Under the pieces are notes generated by a model. The model saw only the letters and a program-made list of their open reading frames with translations. It was not told where the DNA came from and did not search any database. A stretch of DNA of 64,000 bases from JBPYFK01 sp051984675 (GTDB taxonomy: Bacteria; Actinomycetota; Actinomycetes; Mycobacteriales; Pseudonocardiaceae): positions 1 to 64,000 of the forward strand of contig JBPYFK010000035.1 of NCBI GenBank assembly GCA_051984675.1, given 5' to 3'. A program made the translations under genes and the position numbers. Shown here in pieces: positions 1-8,013 of this stretch (its first letter is position 1; each line of letters starts with the position of its first letter).

Positions 1-668
1 GCGAGCTGGGCGTGCACAAGTCGACGGCGTCCCGCCTGGTGAGTGTGTTGGAGGCCCGGGGACTGGTCGAGCAGCTCGGCGAGCGCGGCAAGTACGCGAT
101 CGGCTTCGGGGTGGTGCGGCTGGCCGGCGCCGCCACCGAGCGGATGGATCTGCCCCGGTTGGGCCGACCGTTCTGCGACTCGCTGGCCGGTGAGCTCGGG
201 GAGACGGTCAACCTCGCCATCCGCGACGGTGACGTCGCCCTGAACATCAGCCAGGCCCGCGGGACTGCGTCGGTCACGGCCCACAACTGGGTTGGTCAGC
301 GGACACCCCTGCACGCGACGTCGAGCGGCAAGGTACTGCTCGCGCACGCTGATGCGGAGGATCAAGAGGAGATCCTGTCCCGGCCGCTGGAGCGGTACAC
401 CACGCGCACGATCGTCGATGTGGACGCGCTGCGCGACCACTTCGCCCTGATCGTCCGGGACGGCTACGCGACCAGCTACGAGGAACTCGAACTCGGGCTC
501 AACGCCGCCGCCGTCGCGGTCTACAACTATGACAGCACGGTGGTGGCCGCGCTCAGCGCGTCCGGTCCCTCCTATCGCTTCCATCGCACGCGGGTGCATG
601 AGGTCGTCGGCGCGATGCGGGTCGCCGCCAAAGAACTGTCGGCGCAGCTCGGCTACCTGGACACGTAA
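1..668 (+). CDS. IclR-family transcriptional regulator (5' end outside window)
   Basis: The reading frame is open from the window edge and only the C-terminal part of the helix-turn-helix is present (ELGVHKSTASRLVSVLEARG), so the true start lies upstream. It is followed by the winged-helix remainder and the IclR effector domain: the segment TPLHATSSGKVLLAHA is typical of the ligand-binding domain, as is GYATSYEELELGLNAAAVAVYN. IclR proteins are dimeric cytoplasmic regulators of catabolic operons that bind small organic acids. It lies upstream of, and on the same strand as, the amine oxidase/PLP-enzyme pair, which it may control; that link is inference. Confidence 0.93.
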   Translation, partial: ELGVHKSTASRLVSVLEARGLVEQLGERGKYAIGFGVVRLAGAATERMDLPRLGRPFCDSLAGELGETVNLAIRDGDVALNISQARGTASVTAHNWVGQRTPLHATSSGKVLLAHADAEDQEEILSRPLERYTTRTIVDVDALRDHFALIVRDGYATSYEELELGLNAAAVAVYNYDSTVVAALSASGPSYRFHRTRVHEVVGAMRVAAKELSAQLGYLDT

Positions 669-892
669 CCGCCCTGGACGGCTGACGATCTTCGTCCTGG
701 TTCGCCGCTGGCCAGCCCGGCGTCTTGTCCTGTCAGGCGATCGGGCGCTACCGCTCGGTAATGCGGGTAGGCCGCTTGCGGTCTCTTGACAGTGCTCGGC
801 CATGGCTTCATTGTGTCTCGTATCAAGCAACTGTGTGCTTAATGCGCAACAATTGCGGCCGACCTGGCCCCGGACCTGCACCGGATTCGGCG

Positions 893-2029
893 GTGAGCGC
901 AGTGGACCACGATGTGATCGTTGTGGGGCTCGGCGGGACAGGCAGCGCCGCCGCCTACCAGCTCGCCGCTCGCGGGGTGAAGGTGCTCGGCCTGGAGCGC
1001 TTCGACCCCGTGCACGACAGGGGCGCCAGCCACGGCGGCTCACGCCTGCTCCGCCAGACCTGTTTCGAACACCCGGCAGCCGTGCCGCTGCTGCTGCGCG
1101 CTCGGGAGCTGTGGGATCAGCTCGATCGGGACGCCAGCGGTGACCTGGTCTTCCGTACCGGAGGGCTGTGGCTGGGTCGGCCGAACAGCCCGATGATCGA
1201 GGAGAGCTTGCGTGCGGCGCGGGAATGGGGGATCTCGCACGAGGTTCTGACCGCCACCGACGTCCGACGACGGTTCCCGACCTTCGCTCCGGTCGTCAAC
1301 GAGGTCGCGCTGTTCGAACCTGACGCGGGATTCGCCAGCCCGGAACGGACGGTGTGGGTACAGCTCATGCTCGCCGGTCGCGCGGGTGCCGACCTCCGGT
1401 TCCGGCAACCCGTGCTGGAGTGGGAGGCCCTGCCGGGTGGAACGGGAGTACGGGTGCGGACCGCCGGCGAGGAGCATTTCGCCGAACGGCTCGTGCTCTG
1501 CACCGGCGCCTGGACCCCACAGCTGGTTGACGGCTGGGACCTGCGATCACAACGGCAGGTGCACTACTGGTTCCAGCCGGGCGGGGACTCTCGGGCATTC
1601 CTCGCCCATCGTCATCCCGTCTACTTCTGGGAGGACGTCGACGGCGTGCGCCTGCACGGCTTTCCGGCGGGAATGGACACAGGCGTGGGTGTGTCCTTCT
1701 CTCGCGAGCTGGCGAACATGAACCGCGCCGGTGGCTCCTGGTCGGAGGTACGTGCGATCCAGAACTACCTGCGCACCCGGCTCCCCGCGCTTCCAGGATG
1801 GTTCCTGCGCTCCGCCACCTGCGTCGGTGCCACGGGAAGTCAGCCGGTCCTCGCCTCGCACCCGGAGAACCCACAGGTGACTGTCGCATGTGGATTCTCA
1901 GGTCATGGATTCACTTTCGTCCCCGTTGCCGGGGAGATCGTCGCCGAGCTGGCGCTGGACGGCGCCAGCCGGCATCCCGCCGCCGAGCTGTTCGCGCGGA
2001 GCCACGTGCCTGCCGCCGCGACCTTGTGA
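893..2029 (+). CDS. FAD-dependent amine oxidase, sarcosine / N-methyltryptophan oxidase type
   Basis: About 378 residues, close to the usual ~390 of monomeric sarcosine oxidase. The N-terminus has an FAD dinucleotide-binding fold (HDVIVVGLGGTGSAAAYQLA), then the family stretch GASHGGSRLLRQTCFEHP and a C-terminal HPENPQVTVACGFSGHGF segment that matches the MSOX/MTOX family. A cysteine in SATCVGAT sits where these enzymes attach FAD covalently. The expected reaction is oxidative demethylation or deamination of a secondary amine or amino acid to an imine plus H2O2; the substrate cannot be read from sequence. GTG 893 is chosen because the fold begins at once; GTG 902 is equally possible. The next gene starts 7 bp downstream, so the two are probably cotranscribed. 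Confidence 0.88.
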   Translation: MSAVDHDVIVVGLGGTGSAAAYQLAARGVKVLGLERFDPVHDRGASHGGSRLLRQTCFEHPAAVPLLLRARELWDQLDRDASGDLVFRTGGLWLGRPNSPMIEESLRAAREWGISHEVLTATDVRRRFPTFAPVVNEVALFEPDAGFASPERTVWVQLMLAGRAGADLRFRQPVLEWEALPGGTGVRVRTAGEEHFAERLVLCTGAWTPQLVDGWDLRSQRQVHYWFQPGGDSRAFLAHRHPVYFWEDVDGVRLHGFPAGMDTGVGVSFSRELANMNRAGGSWSEVRAIQNYLRTRLPALPGWFLRSATCVGATGSQPVLASHPENPQVTVACGFSGHGFTFVPVAGEIVAELALDGASRHPAAELFARSHVPAAATL

Positions 2030-2036
2030 GGAACGC

Positions 2037-3008
2037 ATGCCCCACACGATGCCGGACAGCACAACCCCGCACCCGGGCGTTGACCCCACCTGTCGCGGAA
2101 ACACCGGGTCTGTCCTCGACGCGATCGGTGACACGCCGTTGATCGAGATCGAGGGGATCTGGGTCAAGCTGGAATACCTGAACCCTTCCGGCTCGATCAA
2201 GGCGCGGATCGCGAAGTACATGATCGAGCGGGCGGAGGCCGAGGGTCTGCTGCGCCCTGGGGACACGATTGTTGAGGCCAGTTCCGGCAACAGCGGCAAC
2301 GCGATGAGCATGGTGGCCGCCGCCAAGGGCTACCGGATGCTGGTGGTCATGCCGGAGAACATGAGCGCCGAGCGGGCCGCGATCTCACGCGCTTTCGGCG
2401 CCGAGGTCATGACCACCGGTGACTTCCACGTCAACGACGCGCTCGCCCAGGCCCGGGAACTCGGGCAGCGCCCCGGTTTCTTCGCGCCGCAGCAGTTCGA
2501 CAGCGAGTGGAACGCGACCGAGAACGAGACGTGGCTCGGCCCCGAAGTGCTTCGACAGCTGCCGGCAGGGCAGGTGCCGGACGCGGTGGTCGCCGGGGTC
2601 GGAACCGGCGGCACGGTCATCGGCGTCGGGCGCTGCTTCCGCGCGGTCAACCCGCACTGCCACGTCGTGGCCGTCGAGCCGGACGAGTCGTGCACACTGC
2701 TGTGCGGTGAGGTCGGCAAGCACCTCATCGAAGGCATCTCGGACGGGTTCGTTCCCGGGATCTTCGCCCGCCACCGGGACGGTGTGGACGAGCTGCTCCC
2801 GGTCAGCAGCGAGCAGGCCACCGCCGAAATGCGCCGGCTGGCCCGGGAGCACGGGCTGTTCGTCGGGCCGTCGTCCGGCGCGCACCTGCTGGCCGCCAAG
2901 CAGCTTCGCCAGCGTCGGCCGGAACTGCGTACCGTGGTGACCTTCCTCTGCGACGAGGGAGAGAAGTACCTCAGTGAGTACTGGCTCGCCGGGCAGGATG
3001 ACCACTAG
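2037..3008 (+). CDS. PLP-dependent cysteine synthase / cystathionine beta-synthase family enzyme
   Basis: 323 residues of fold-type II PLP enzyme. The PLP-lysine region is NPSGSIKARIAKY, followed by the substrate/asparagine loop EASSGNSGNAMS and the phosphate-binding glycine loop GVGTGGTVIGVG. ATG 2037 is preceded by GAGGAA, and longer frames would read into the previous gene. The family makes cysteine, cystathionine or 2,3-diaminopropionate-type products by beta-replacement on activated serine. Pairing with a flavin amine oxidase rather than a serine acetyltransferase makes a specialised role (amino-acid side-chain chemistry or catabolism) more likely than bulk cysteine synthesis; that is inference. 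Its 3' end overlaps the convergent gene by 4 bases. Confidence 0.88.
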   Translation: MPHTMPDSTTPHPGVDPTCRGNTGSVLDAIGDTPLIEIEGIWVKLEYLNPSGSIKARIAKYMIERAEAEGLLRPGDTIVEASSGNSGNAMSMVAAAKGYRMLVVMPENMSAERAAISRAFGAEVMTTGDFHVNDALAQARELGQRPGFFAPQQFDSEWNATENETWLGPEVLRQLPAGQVPDAVVAGVGTGGTVIGVGRCFRAVNPHCHVVAVEPDESCTLLCGEVGKHLIEGISDGFVPGIFARHRDGVDELLPVSSEQATAEMRRLAREHGLFVGPSSGAHLLAAKQLRQRRPELRTVVTFLCDEGEKYLSEYWLAGQDDH

Positions 3009-4585
3009 GTCGCGGTGAAGGTCACCGTGTGCCAGCCGGTCGCCCCGTCCGGGAACACCGGTGCGCCGCGCGGCGTCTGGAGGTAGCCGGAACGATCCGT
3101 GGCCCGGCACTGAACGGTGTGGTTTCCCGGGGAGACCTCGGTGTCCAGCAACCACATCCGCCAGGTGTCCGCATTGACCTCTGTGGACAGTCTCGCGACC
3201 TGCCACGGGCCGCCGTCCAACCGGACCTCGACACGGTCGATGCCGGTGTGCTGTGCCCAGGCGATCCCCGCGATCACGACCCGCCCGGCGGGGACGCGCT
3301 GGAACGGTTGCGGCCGGTCGATCCGGGACTCGGTCTTGATCGGCCCCAGCTTGGCCCATCCCTGCGCTTCCCAGTAGGCGACTCTGTCGAACGTGGTCAG
3401 TTCCATGTCCACCAGCCACTTCGTGGCCGAGACGTAACCATAGAGGCCGGGGGTGACCATGCGCACCGGAAAGCCGTGCTCCGGTGGCAGGGGTCGCCCG
3501 TTCATCGCGACCGCGAGCAGCGCCTCCCGGTGGGGGTCGGTCAGCACGTCCACCGGTGTGCCGGCCGTGAAGCCGTCCGCACTGGTGCTGAACACCTGCT
3601 GGGCGCCCGGGCGGACGCCGGCCTCGCGGAGCACGTCCCGGATCGGCACGCCGGTGAAGTTCGCCGTCGAGATGTAGGGGCCGCCCACCTCGTTCGACAC
3701 GCAGGTCAGCGTGATCGTCTTCTCCACGAGCCCGCGCCGGACCAGGTCGTCGAAGCCGATCAGCAGCTCGCGCTCAACCAGCCCGTGAACCCGCAACCGC
3801 CAGTCCTGAACGCTGAGGTCGGGCACGGTCAGGGCGGTGTCAACGCGATAGAACGCGGGGTTCGGGGTGAGGAACGGCGGGGTGCCCGCGTTGGCGAAAT
3901 CGGCGCCGACCGGTATCGGTGGGGCTGGCGTGGCCGGAACCAGCGGCGGCATCGCTTCCTCGGACGCTTCGAGCCCCCACCGCTCGTTCAGCAGGCGCCC
4001 GACCAGTCCCGCGACGGCGGTGGCGGTCGCGGCCGTGCCCGCCGAGATCAGGAACCGTCGACGGTTCGGGGCTTCGACCTCCGCCTGCTCGCTGGTCTCC
4101 GCGGTGTCCTCGCGGGCGGGCCGGTGAGCCGCCCAGTGCAACCACCGGAAGACAGCGACCCCGGCGAGCGTCGCCACCACGGCGGGCAGCGCACCAGCCG
4201 GGCCCAGGTTGGGGCGGCCGATCGCAGCCGCGAGCCCGACCAGCCCGAACACGCCGATCACGACCGACCCGGGCACCGGAGAGCGCCGGGAGGCGAGTCC
4301 GGCGAGCACGGCCAGCAGTGCCATCACCACGGCCATCCCGACCAGCAGCACGGTCTTGTCGGCGACCCCGAACCAGTGAATCGCGAACTCCTTGACCGGC
4401 TGCGGGGTGAGGTCGATCGCGGTGTCGCCCACCGCCACGTAGGGGGAGGCTTCCGGCCTCCCGGCCAGTGCCGCGACCAGATAACCGGCGGCCAGCGCTG
4501 CGACCGCCGCCAGAACCCCGATCAGCGCGACCACCGGTCGACCAAGGAGGTCCGGGTCCCGCTTGTCACCGTTCGCACTCGTCAC
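3005..4585 (-). CDS. Membrane-anchored molybdopterin-dependent oxidoreductase (sulfite-oxidase fold)
   Basis: 526 residues. The first ~170 form four to five hydrophobic helices, followed by a twin-arginine-like segment (NRRRFLISAGTAATATAVAG) and then a sulfite-oxidase/YedY-type Mo-cofactor domain. TLTCVSNEVGGPYI holds the cysteine expected to ligate molybdenum, and LYGYVSATKWLVDMELT is typical of the domain. A C-terminal dimerisation (Mo-co_dimer) domain ends in HTVQCRATDRSGYLQT. The catalytic part should lie outside the membrane. This helices-plus-SUOX architecture is common in actinobacteria; the physiological substrate is unknown. GTG is the start. Its stop overlaps that of the convergent PLP enzyme. 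Confidence 0.9.
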   Translation of the reverse strand: MTSANGDKRDPDLLGRPVVALIGVLAAVAALAAGYLVAALAGRPEASPYVAVGDTAIDLTPQPVKEFAIHWFGVADKTVLLVGMAVVMALLAVLAGLASRRSPVPGSVVIGVFGLVGLAAAIGRPNLGPAGALPAVVATLAGVAVFRWLHWAAHRPAREDTAETSEQAEVEAPNRRRFLISAGTAATATAVAGLVGRLLNERWGLEASEEAMPPLVPATPAPPIPVGADFANAGTPPFLTPNPAFYRVDTALTVPDLSVQDWRLRVHGLVERELLIGFDDLVRRGLVEKTITLTCVSNEVGGPYISTANFTGVPIRDVLREAGVRPGAQQVFSTSADGFTAGTPVDVLTDPHREALLAVAMNGRPLPPEHGFPVRMVTPGLYGYVSATKWLVDMELTTFDRVAYWEAQGWAKLGPIKTESRIDRPQPFQRVPAGRVVIAGIAWAQHTGIDRVEVRLDGGPWQVARLSTEVNADTWRMWLLDTEVSPGNHTVQCRATDRSGYLQTPRGAPVFPDGATGWHTVTFTAT

Positions 4586-4691
4586 ACCGGTGATTGTGGC
4601 GCGCGGGGGCCCGGGAGTGGACCATCAGCCGGTACGCGACAGGATTCCGTAATACCTGGCCTGCCCGCGCTCTCGGCCACAATGGACGCTC

Positions 4692-5381
4692 ATGAGCACC
4701 AGTCAGTGGCCGCGCACGGCGGAGGAACTGATCGCCGTCCAGTGCCGGTTGGCCACGGCCGAGCCACCGCCCTGGCAGCCGCGAACCGCTCGGCCGCTGG
4801 TCGCCGGCTGCTTCGCGTGCTTCCCGCGCGGTACCGCGGGACCAGGCGCGGCGGGTGACCCGCTGTGGGCTGCAGCCGCCGCCTTCCACGGGCGGCGGTG
4901 TACAGGGAGGGTGACCACCACCGGCGAGGCCGGCGCCGAGTACCGACCCGGACTGTTCGCGCTGCGCGTGGGGTCCGTCCTGGAGGCGGTAGTGCGGCAA
5001 CTGCCCGAACAGCCCGAGGTCGTCCTGGTTGACGCCACGGGATACGACCATCCGCGCCGCTTCGGTCTGGCCCGCCACCTCGGGGCGGTCCTGGACCTGC
5101 CCACCATCGGCATCACGCACCGGACGCTGCTGGCCGTCGGGGAGTGGCCTCCCGATGAACGGGCAGCCGCCGCTCCACTGACCGTGGCTGGCGAGACGGT
5201 CGGCTACTGGGTGCGCACGCGTAAAGCACGTCGACCGCTCGCGGTGCACGCGGCCTGGCGGACCGACGCCGCCACGGCGGTCAACGTCGTCCTCGGCGTT
5301 GCCTGGAAGCGCACCCCCGCTCCGTTGCGCGAGTCACGGCGACTGGCTCGGGAAGCGCGTGCGGGAGCGACTCGCGACTGA
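4692..5381 (+). CDS. Endonuclease V-family protein with replaced catalytic residues
   Basis: 229 residues, the normal length for deoxyinosine endonuclease V. The fold is recognisable from YRPGLFALR, from VDATGYDHPRRFGLARHLG (which keeps the central Asp and His) and from LPTIGITHRTLL. Against the family pattern, the first catalytic Asp (GVDVAY-like) is replaced in AGCFACFP, the Glu of the FRE motif is Val in ALRVG, and the lysine of GVAK-type sequences is His in GITH. Nuclease activity is therefore doubtful; a nucleic-acid-binding or otherwise changed role is possible. ATG follows a short leader after the divergent molybdo-enzyme, and the two may share a promoter region of about 106 bp. Confidence 0.82.
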   Translation: MSTSQWPRTAEELIAVQCRLATAEPPPWQPRTARPLVAGCFACFPRGTAGPGAAGDPLWAAAAAFHGRRCTGRVTTTGEAGAEYRPGLFALRVGSVLEAVVRQLPEQPEVVLVDATGYDHPRRFGLARHLGAVLDLPTIGITHRTLLAVGEWPPDERAAAAPLTVAGETVGYWVRTRKARRPLAVHAAWRTDAATAVNVVLGVAWKRTPAPLRESRRLAREARAGATRD

Positions 5382-5400
5382 GGCGCACGCCCCCAACCGG

Positions 5401-5667
5401 TCAGCCCTTGATGTGTGCTGGCCGGTGGGTGCCCGCCTCCACTTCGCCTTCGGCCTTTTCCAGCAGCTTCTGTGCCAGCTCGTGCAACGCCCGGGCTCCC
5501 GCGACCTCCTCGCCGATGCGCGGTTCGACCGGGTCTTCCGGGCTGCGGCGCGCGTGACCCCGCGCCCGCAGTTCGCTGCCGTCCCGCAGCCGTAGCAAGG
5601 CAGCGGCCCGGGTACGGGTCTCGTCCTCGTCGAACTCGATCTCGATGTGCCATCCGGCGGCCTGCAT
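5401..5667 (-). CDS. DUF1876 (dsRBFC-like) small protein
   Basis: 88 residues beginning AAGWHIEIEFDEDETRTRA and containing LRLRDGSELRARGHARRSP and IGEEVAGARALHELAQKLL. These are the hallmarks of the actinobacterial DUF1876 family of small double-stranded-RNA-binding-like folds. ATG 5667 is chosen because GGAGGTGATC lies immediately upstream; the longer frame to 5718 is not needed. The function is unknown. Members often sit near universal stress proteins, as here (usp gene 64 bp upstream on the same strand), which suggests a dormancy or stress regulon. Confidence 0.85.
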   Translation of the reverse strand: MQAAGWHIEIEFDEDETRTRAAALLRLRDGSELRARGHARRSPEDPVEPRIGEEVAGARALHELAQKLLEKAEGEVEAGTHRPAHIKG

Positions 5668-5731
5668 CTGATCACCTCCCCGAGTGATACCAGCATGCGC
5701 CTGGAAGGTGAGCCACACCAGTCACGGGTGA

Positions 5732-6190
5732 CTACCCGTCGCTGTGCGGCCATATCCCGCGCACGATGACCACCGGGCAGGCGGCATGGTGGGAACACCG
5801 TTGGCTGATCGACCCCAGCAGCGCGCCCACGAACCCGCCGTGCCCGCGACTGCCGAGTACCAGCAGGTCAGCTTCCTTGGCCGCGTCCATCAGCACGGTC
5901 GCGGCATGGCCGTGTACGACCTCCTGCACCACGTGGACTGACGAGCCGCGCGCGGCCACGACCGCCTCCACCGCTTCTGCCAGGGTCTCCCGCGCCGTCC
6001 GCTCCAGATCGTCCGGCGGGACCGCGCCACCTTCCCAGCTGTAGAAGGCGGGGAAGTCCCATGCGATGACGGCGTGCACGGCCGCACCCGTCAGCTCGGC
6101 CTGGCCCAGCGCCCACGCCAGCGCCGACTGCGACGACGGCGAGCCGTCGATGCCGACCACGATGCGGTTGTCGGTGATCTGGTTGCTCAC
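5732..6190 (-). CDS. Universal stress protein (UspA fold)
   Basis: 152 residues with one Usp domain. The N-terminal strand is RIVVGIDGSPSSQSALAWAL and the C-terminal ATP-binding loop is GSRGHGGFVGALLGSIS, which fits the G-2x-G-9x-G(S/T) pattern of ATP-binding Usps, ending in CPVVIVRG. It is cytoplasmic. It lies upstream of the DUF1876 gene on the same strand (65-bp gap) and is probably coexpressed under hypoxic or stationary-phase control, as is usual for actinobacterial Usps; no binding site for a known regulator could be assigned. Confidence 0.93.
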   Translation of the reverse strand: MSNQITDNRIVVGIDGSPSSQSALAWALGQAELTGAAVHAVIAWDFPAFYSWEGGAVPPDDLERTARETLAEAVEAVVAARGSSVHVVQEVVHGHAATVLMDAAKEADLLVLGSRGHGGFVGALLGSISQRCSHHAACPVVIVRGIWPHSDG

Positions 6191-6364
6191 AGCCCACCTC
6201 CTTCGCCGTCGGTGGGGCCGATCGCGATCACTCGATCGCGTGTATCTGCATGTTAGAGGCTCGCCAGCATGCCGTATATGGAGCAGGCTTCGCTCGCCAC
6301 CCGATCGGTATTCTCCCGCAACCGGGCGAGTGGCAGAGGATGATCACTGGACGAGAGAGCGCTG

Positions 6365-6676
6365 GTGTTGAACAAGATTCGCCTGGTCGGGTTGGCTGGC
6401 GCGGCACTGTTATGCGCGCTGATTCCCGTCTCCGTTGCCGGTCATGTCCTCCCATTGGTTTCCTCGCCCGACCCGGGGCCCGACCCGGGGCCCGACCGGG
6501 GGCCCGATTCAGGGCCCGTCCCGGCCCTGGTCGCTGGTCCCCCGATCCCGCGGATGCGGCCCGGACCGGGCGTGCCCGAGCCGCCCCGGACACCCCCGAC
6601 CATCCCGGAGCCGCCGCGGCTGCCCGGGGCTCCCGAGCCGACCCCGGTGGACGCCCACCATCCCGTGACCGGCTGA
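6365..6676 (+). CDS. Small proline-rich secreted or anchored protein (hypothetical)
   Basis: 103 residues: an N-terminal signal peptide or anchor (IRLVGLAGAALLCALIPVSV) followed by a Pro/Gly/Asp-rich tail with repeats of GPDP (DPGPDPGPDRGPDSGP) and further PRTPP/PEPPR runs. There is no recognisable domain. The frame shows the third-position GC preference of a real gene, and a GTG start lies 9-12 bp after a GAGAG stretch. It could be a small cell-wall or secreted peptide; spurious coding in repetitive GC-rich DNA cannot be excluded. Confidence 0.45.
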   Translation: MLNKIRLVGLAGAALLCALIPVSVAGHVLPLVSSPDPGPDPGPDRGPDSGPVPALVAGPPIPRMRPGPGVPEPPRTPPTIPEPPRLPGAPEPTPVDAHHPVTG

Positions 6677-6692
6677 CCGGCCACTGGGAAGA

Positions 6693-7901
6693 TCAGGACA
6701 CCACCTGCCCGACCACCGTGCGGAACACGTCACGGTCCACAATGGAGGATTGTACGGCCAGCCAGGCACCGATCTCGTGGACGAAGTGCTCCGCACTCAT
6801 CGGGGGTACCCGAGCGTCCGCCGGCTTGCCGGTGGTGATCGTGCCGGAGCGGCTGGGATAGACGATCAGGACGCCCCGTACCTCGACGTCGGGCAGCAAC
6901 TCACGGTAGGCGTCCACGGCCGCCGGGAGTTCCGTCGAACCACCACGGAACGGATGGCCGTTGCGGAACAGCGCTCCTGCCTCGTCGGCGGTGTAGTGGC
7001 CGGGCAGCCACAGCTTCGACTCGATGAGCACCAGCCGCCGCCCGCACAGCACCGCGTGATCGATGTCGGCGAACACCGAGTCGGGACCGGCCAGGCTGTG
7101 GAAGATGCGGGCGCCGGGGAGCCAGGTCAGGTGCTTCACCAGCAGATCCGCGGTGAGGCGCTCGGCCAGCTGGCTGCGTTCGGTCCCGGGCTGGCCGAAC
7201 ACCGGCCGGCCGCCGAACTCCTCGGTGAACGCCCGGTTGACCTGGGCGGTCACGAGGTGCCGGCGGGCCAGCACGACCAGCGCCACGCTCGTACCAGCGA
7301 CCGCCAGCAGCCACATCGCCACCAGCGGAGCTGGCAGGGTGAGTGTCCCGAAACTCAGGACGAGCAGCACCAACCAGACCCCGGCCACGGTCGCCGTCGC
7401 CGCCGGCGAGCCGGCCAGCGTCGGGAGGTAGCGGACCCGCTCACGCGGGTTGACCTCCGCGCACCAGGCGATCGTGACGGGGTTGATCTGCGGTGCCGGA
7501 GGCGTGAAGTCGGGGTCCTCACCGAATTCGCGAGCGCGCCGGGCGCGCGGCCGGCTGGAGGCCCGTGCCCGAGGGCCGCTGTCCCAGCGATGCCAGCGGT
7601 CTCTCGCGGCACCACGGCCCGCGTCCTCGCCGGCCCTCGGGGCGCGGTCAGTCGTGCTGCTGTCCCCAGAGTCGTCCTCGTCGCCTCCCTGGTCGTCCGT
7701 GTCGGCGCTGCGGTCGTAGGCGGCTCGCCGGACCGGGTCGTGCAGTGTCTCGTACGCCTCGCGCAGCAACCGGAAGGTGCCGGACGTGCCGCCCGCGTCC
7801 GGGTGCATCACCTTCACCAGCGTCCGGTACGCCGACTTGATCTCGCTCGCGGACGCGTTCCGGCCCACGCCGAGCAGCTCGTAGTAGTCGACTTCGCCCA
7901 C
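6693..7901 (-). CDS. J-domain protein with membrane segment and C-terminal NERD nuclease-related domain
   Basis: 402 residues. Residues 1-70 are a DnaJ J-domain (DYYELLGVGRNASASEIKSA, HPD at 33-35). A low-complexity acidic/basic linker follows to about 150, then two adjacent hydrophobic helices around 175-215, then a NERD domain (DIDHAVLCGRRLVLIESKLW) that keeps the Asp and the E-x-K expected of the restriction-endonuclease-like core. The J-domain should recruit DnaK. Coupling it to a membrane-tethered nuclease-like module is found in actinobacteria but remains uncharacterised. It is divergent from the XdhC-domain gene. Confidence 0.87.
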   Translation of the reverse strand: MGEVDYYELLGVGRNASASEIKSAYRTLVKVMHPDAGGTSGTFRLLREAYETLHDPVRRAAYDRSADTDDQGGDEDDSGDSSTTDRAPRAGEDAGRGAARDRWHRWDSGPRARASSRPRARRAREFGEDPDFTPPAPQINPVTIAWCAEVNPRERVRYLPTLAGSPAATATVAGVWLVLLVLSFGTLTLPAPLVAMWLLAVAGTSVALVVLARRHLVTAQVNRAFTEEFGGRPVFGQPGTERSQLAERLTADLLVKHLTWLPGARIFHSLAGPDSVFADIDHAVLCGRRLVLIESKLWLPGHYTADEAGALFRNGHPFRGGSTELPAAVDAYRELLPDVEVRGVLIVYPSRSGTITTGKPADARVPPMSAEHFVHEIGAWLAVQSSIVDRDVFRTVVGQVVS

Positions 7902-8013
7902 GTCTTCTCAGCCCACCTCCTGCTCTTGAGTGGACACGATATGTACTCGCTCCGGCACCCGCCGCCAGTGGGGCGGCGCCCACCCCCGCCCGCGTGAGTG
8001 GCAAACTCCAAGC

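Noticed and set aside
802..860. Possible Cys-containing leader (MASLCLVSSNCV) ahead of the amine oxidase
   Set aside because: It lacks the RLHVD core, has no ribosome site and runs on into the next gene out of frame.
3029..4858. Long open frame on the plus strand opposite the molybdo-enzyme
   Set aside because: It is the antisense of a well-supported gene, has Arg/Gly/His-biased composition and no domain.
6471..6520. GPDP repeats as a possible CRISPR or regulatory array
   Set aside because: Units are short, contiguous and in frame with a coding sequence; there are no spacers.
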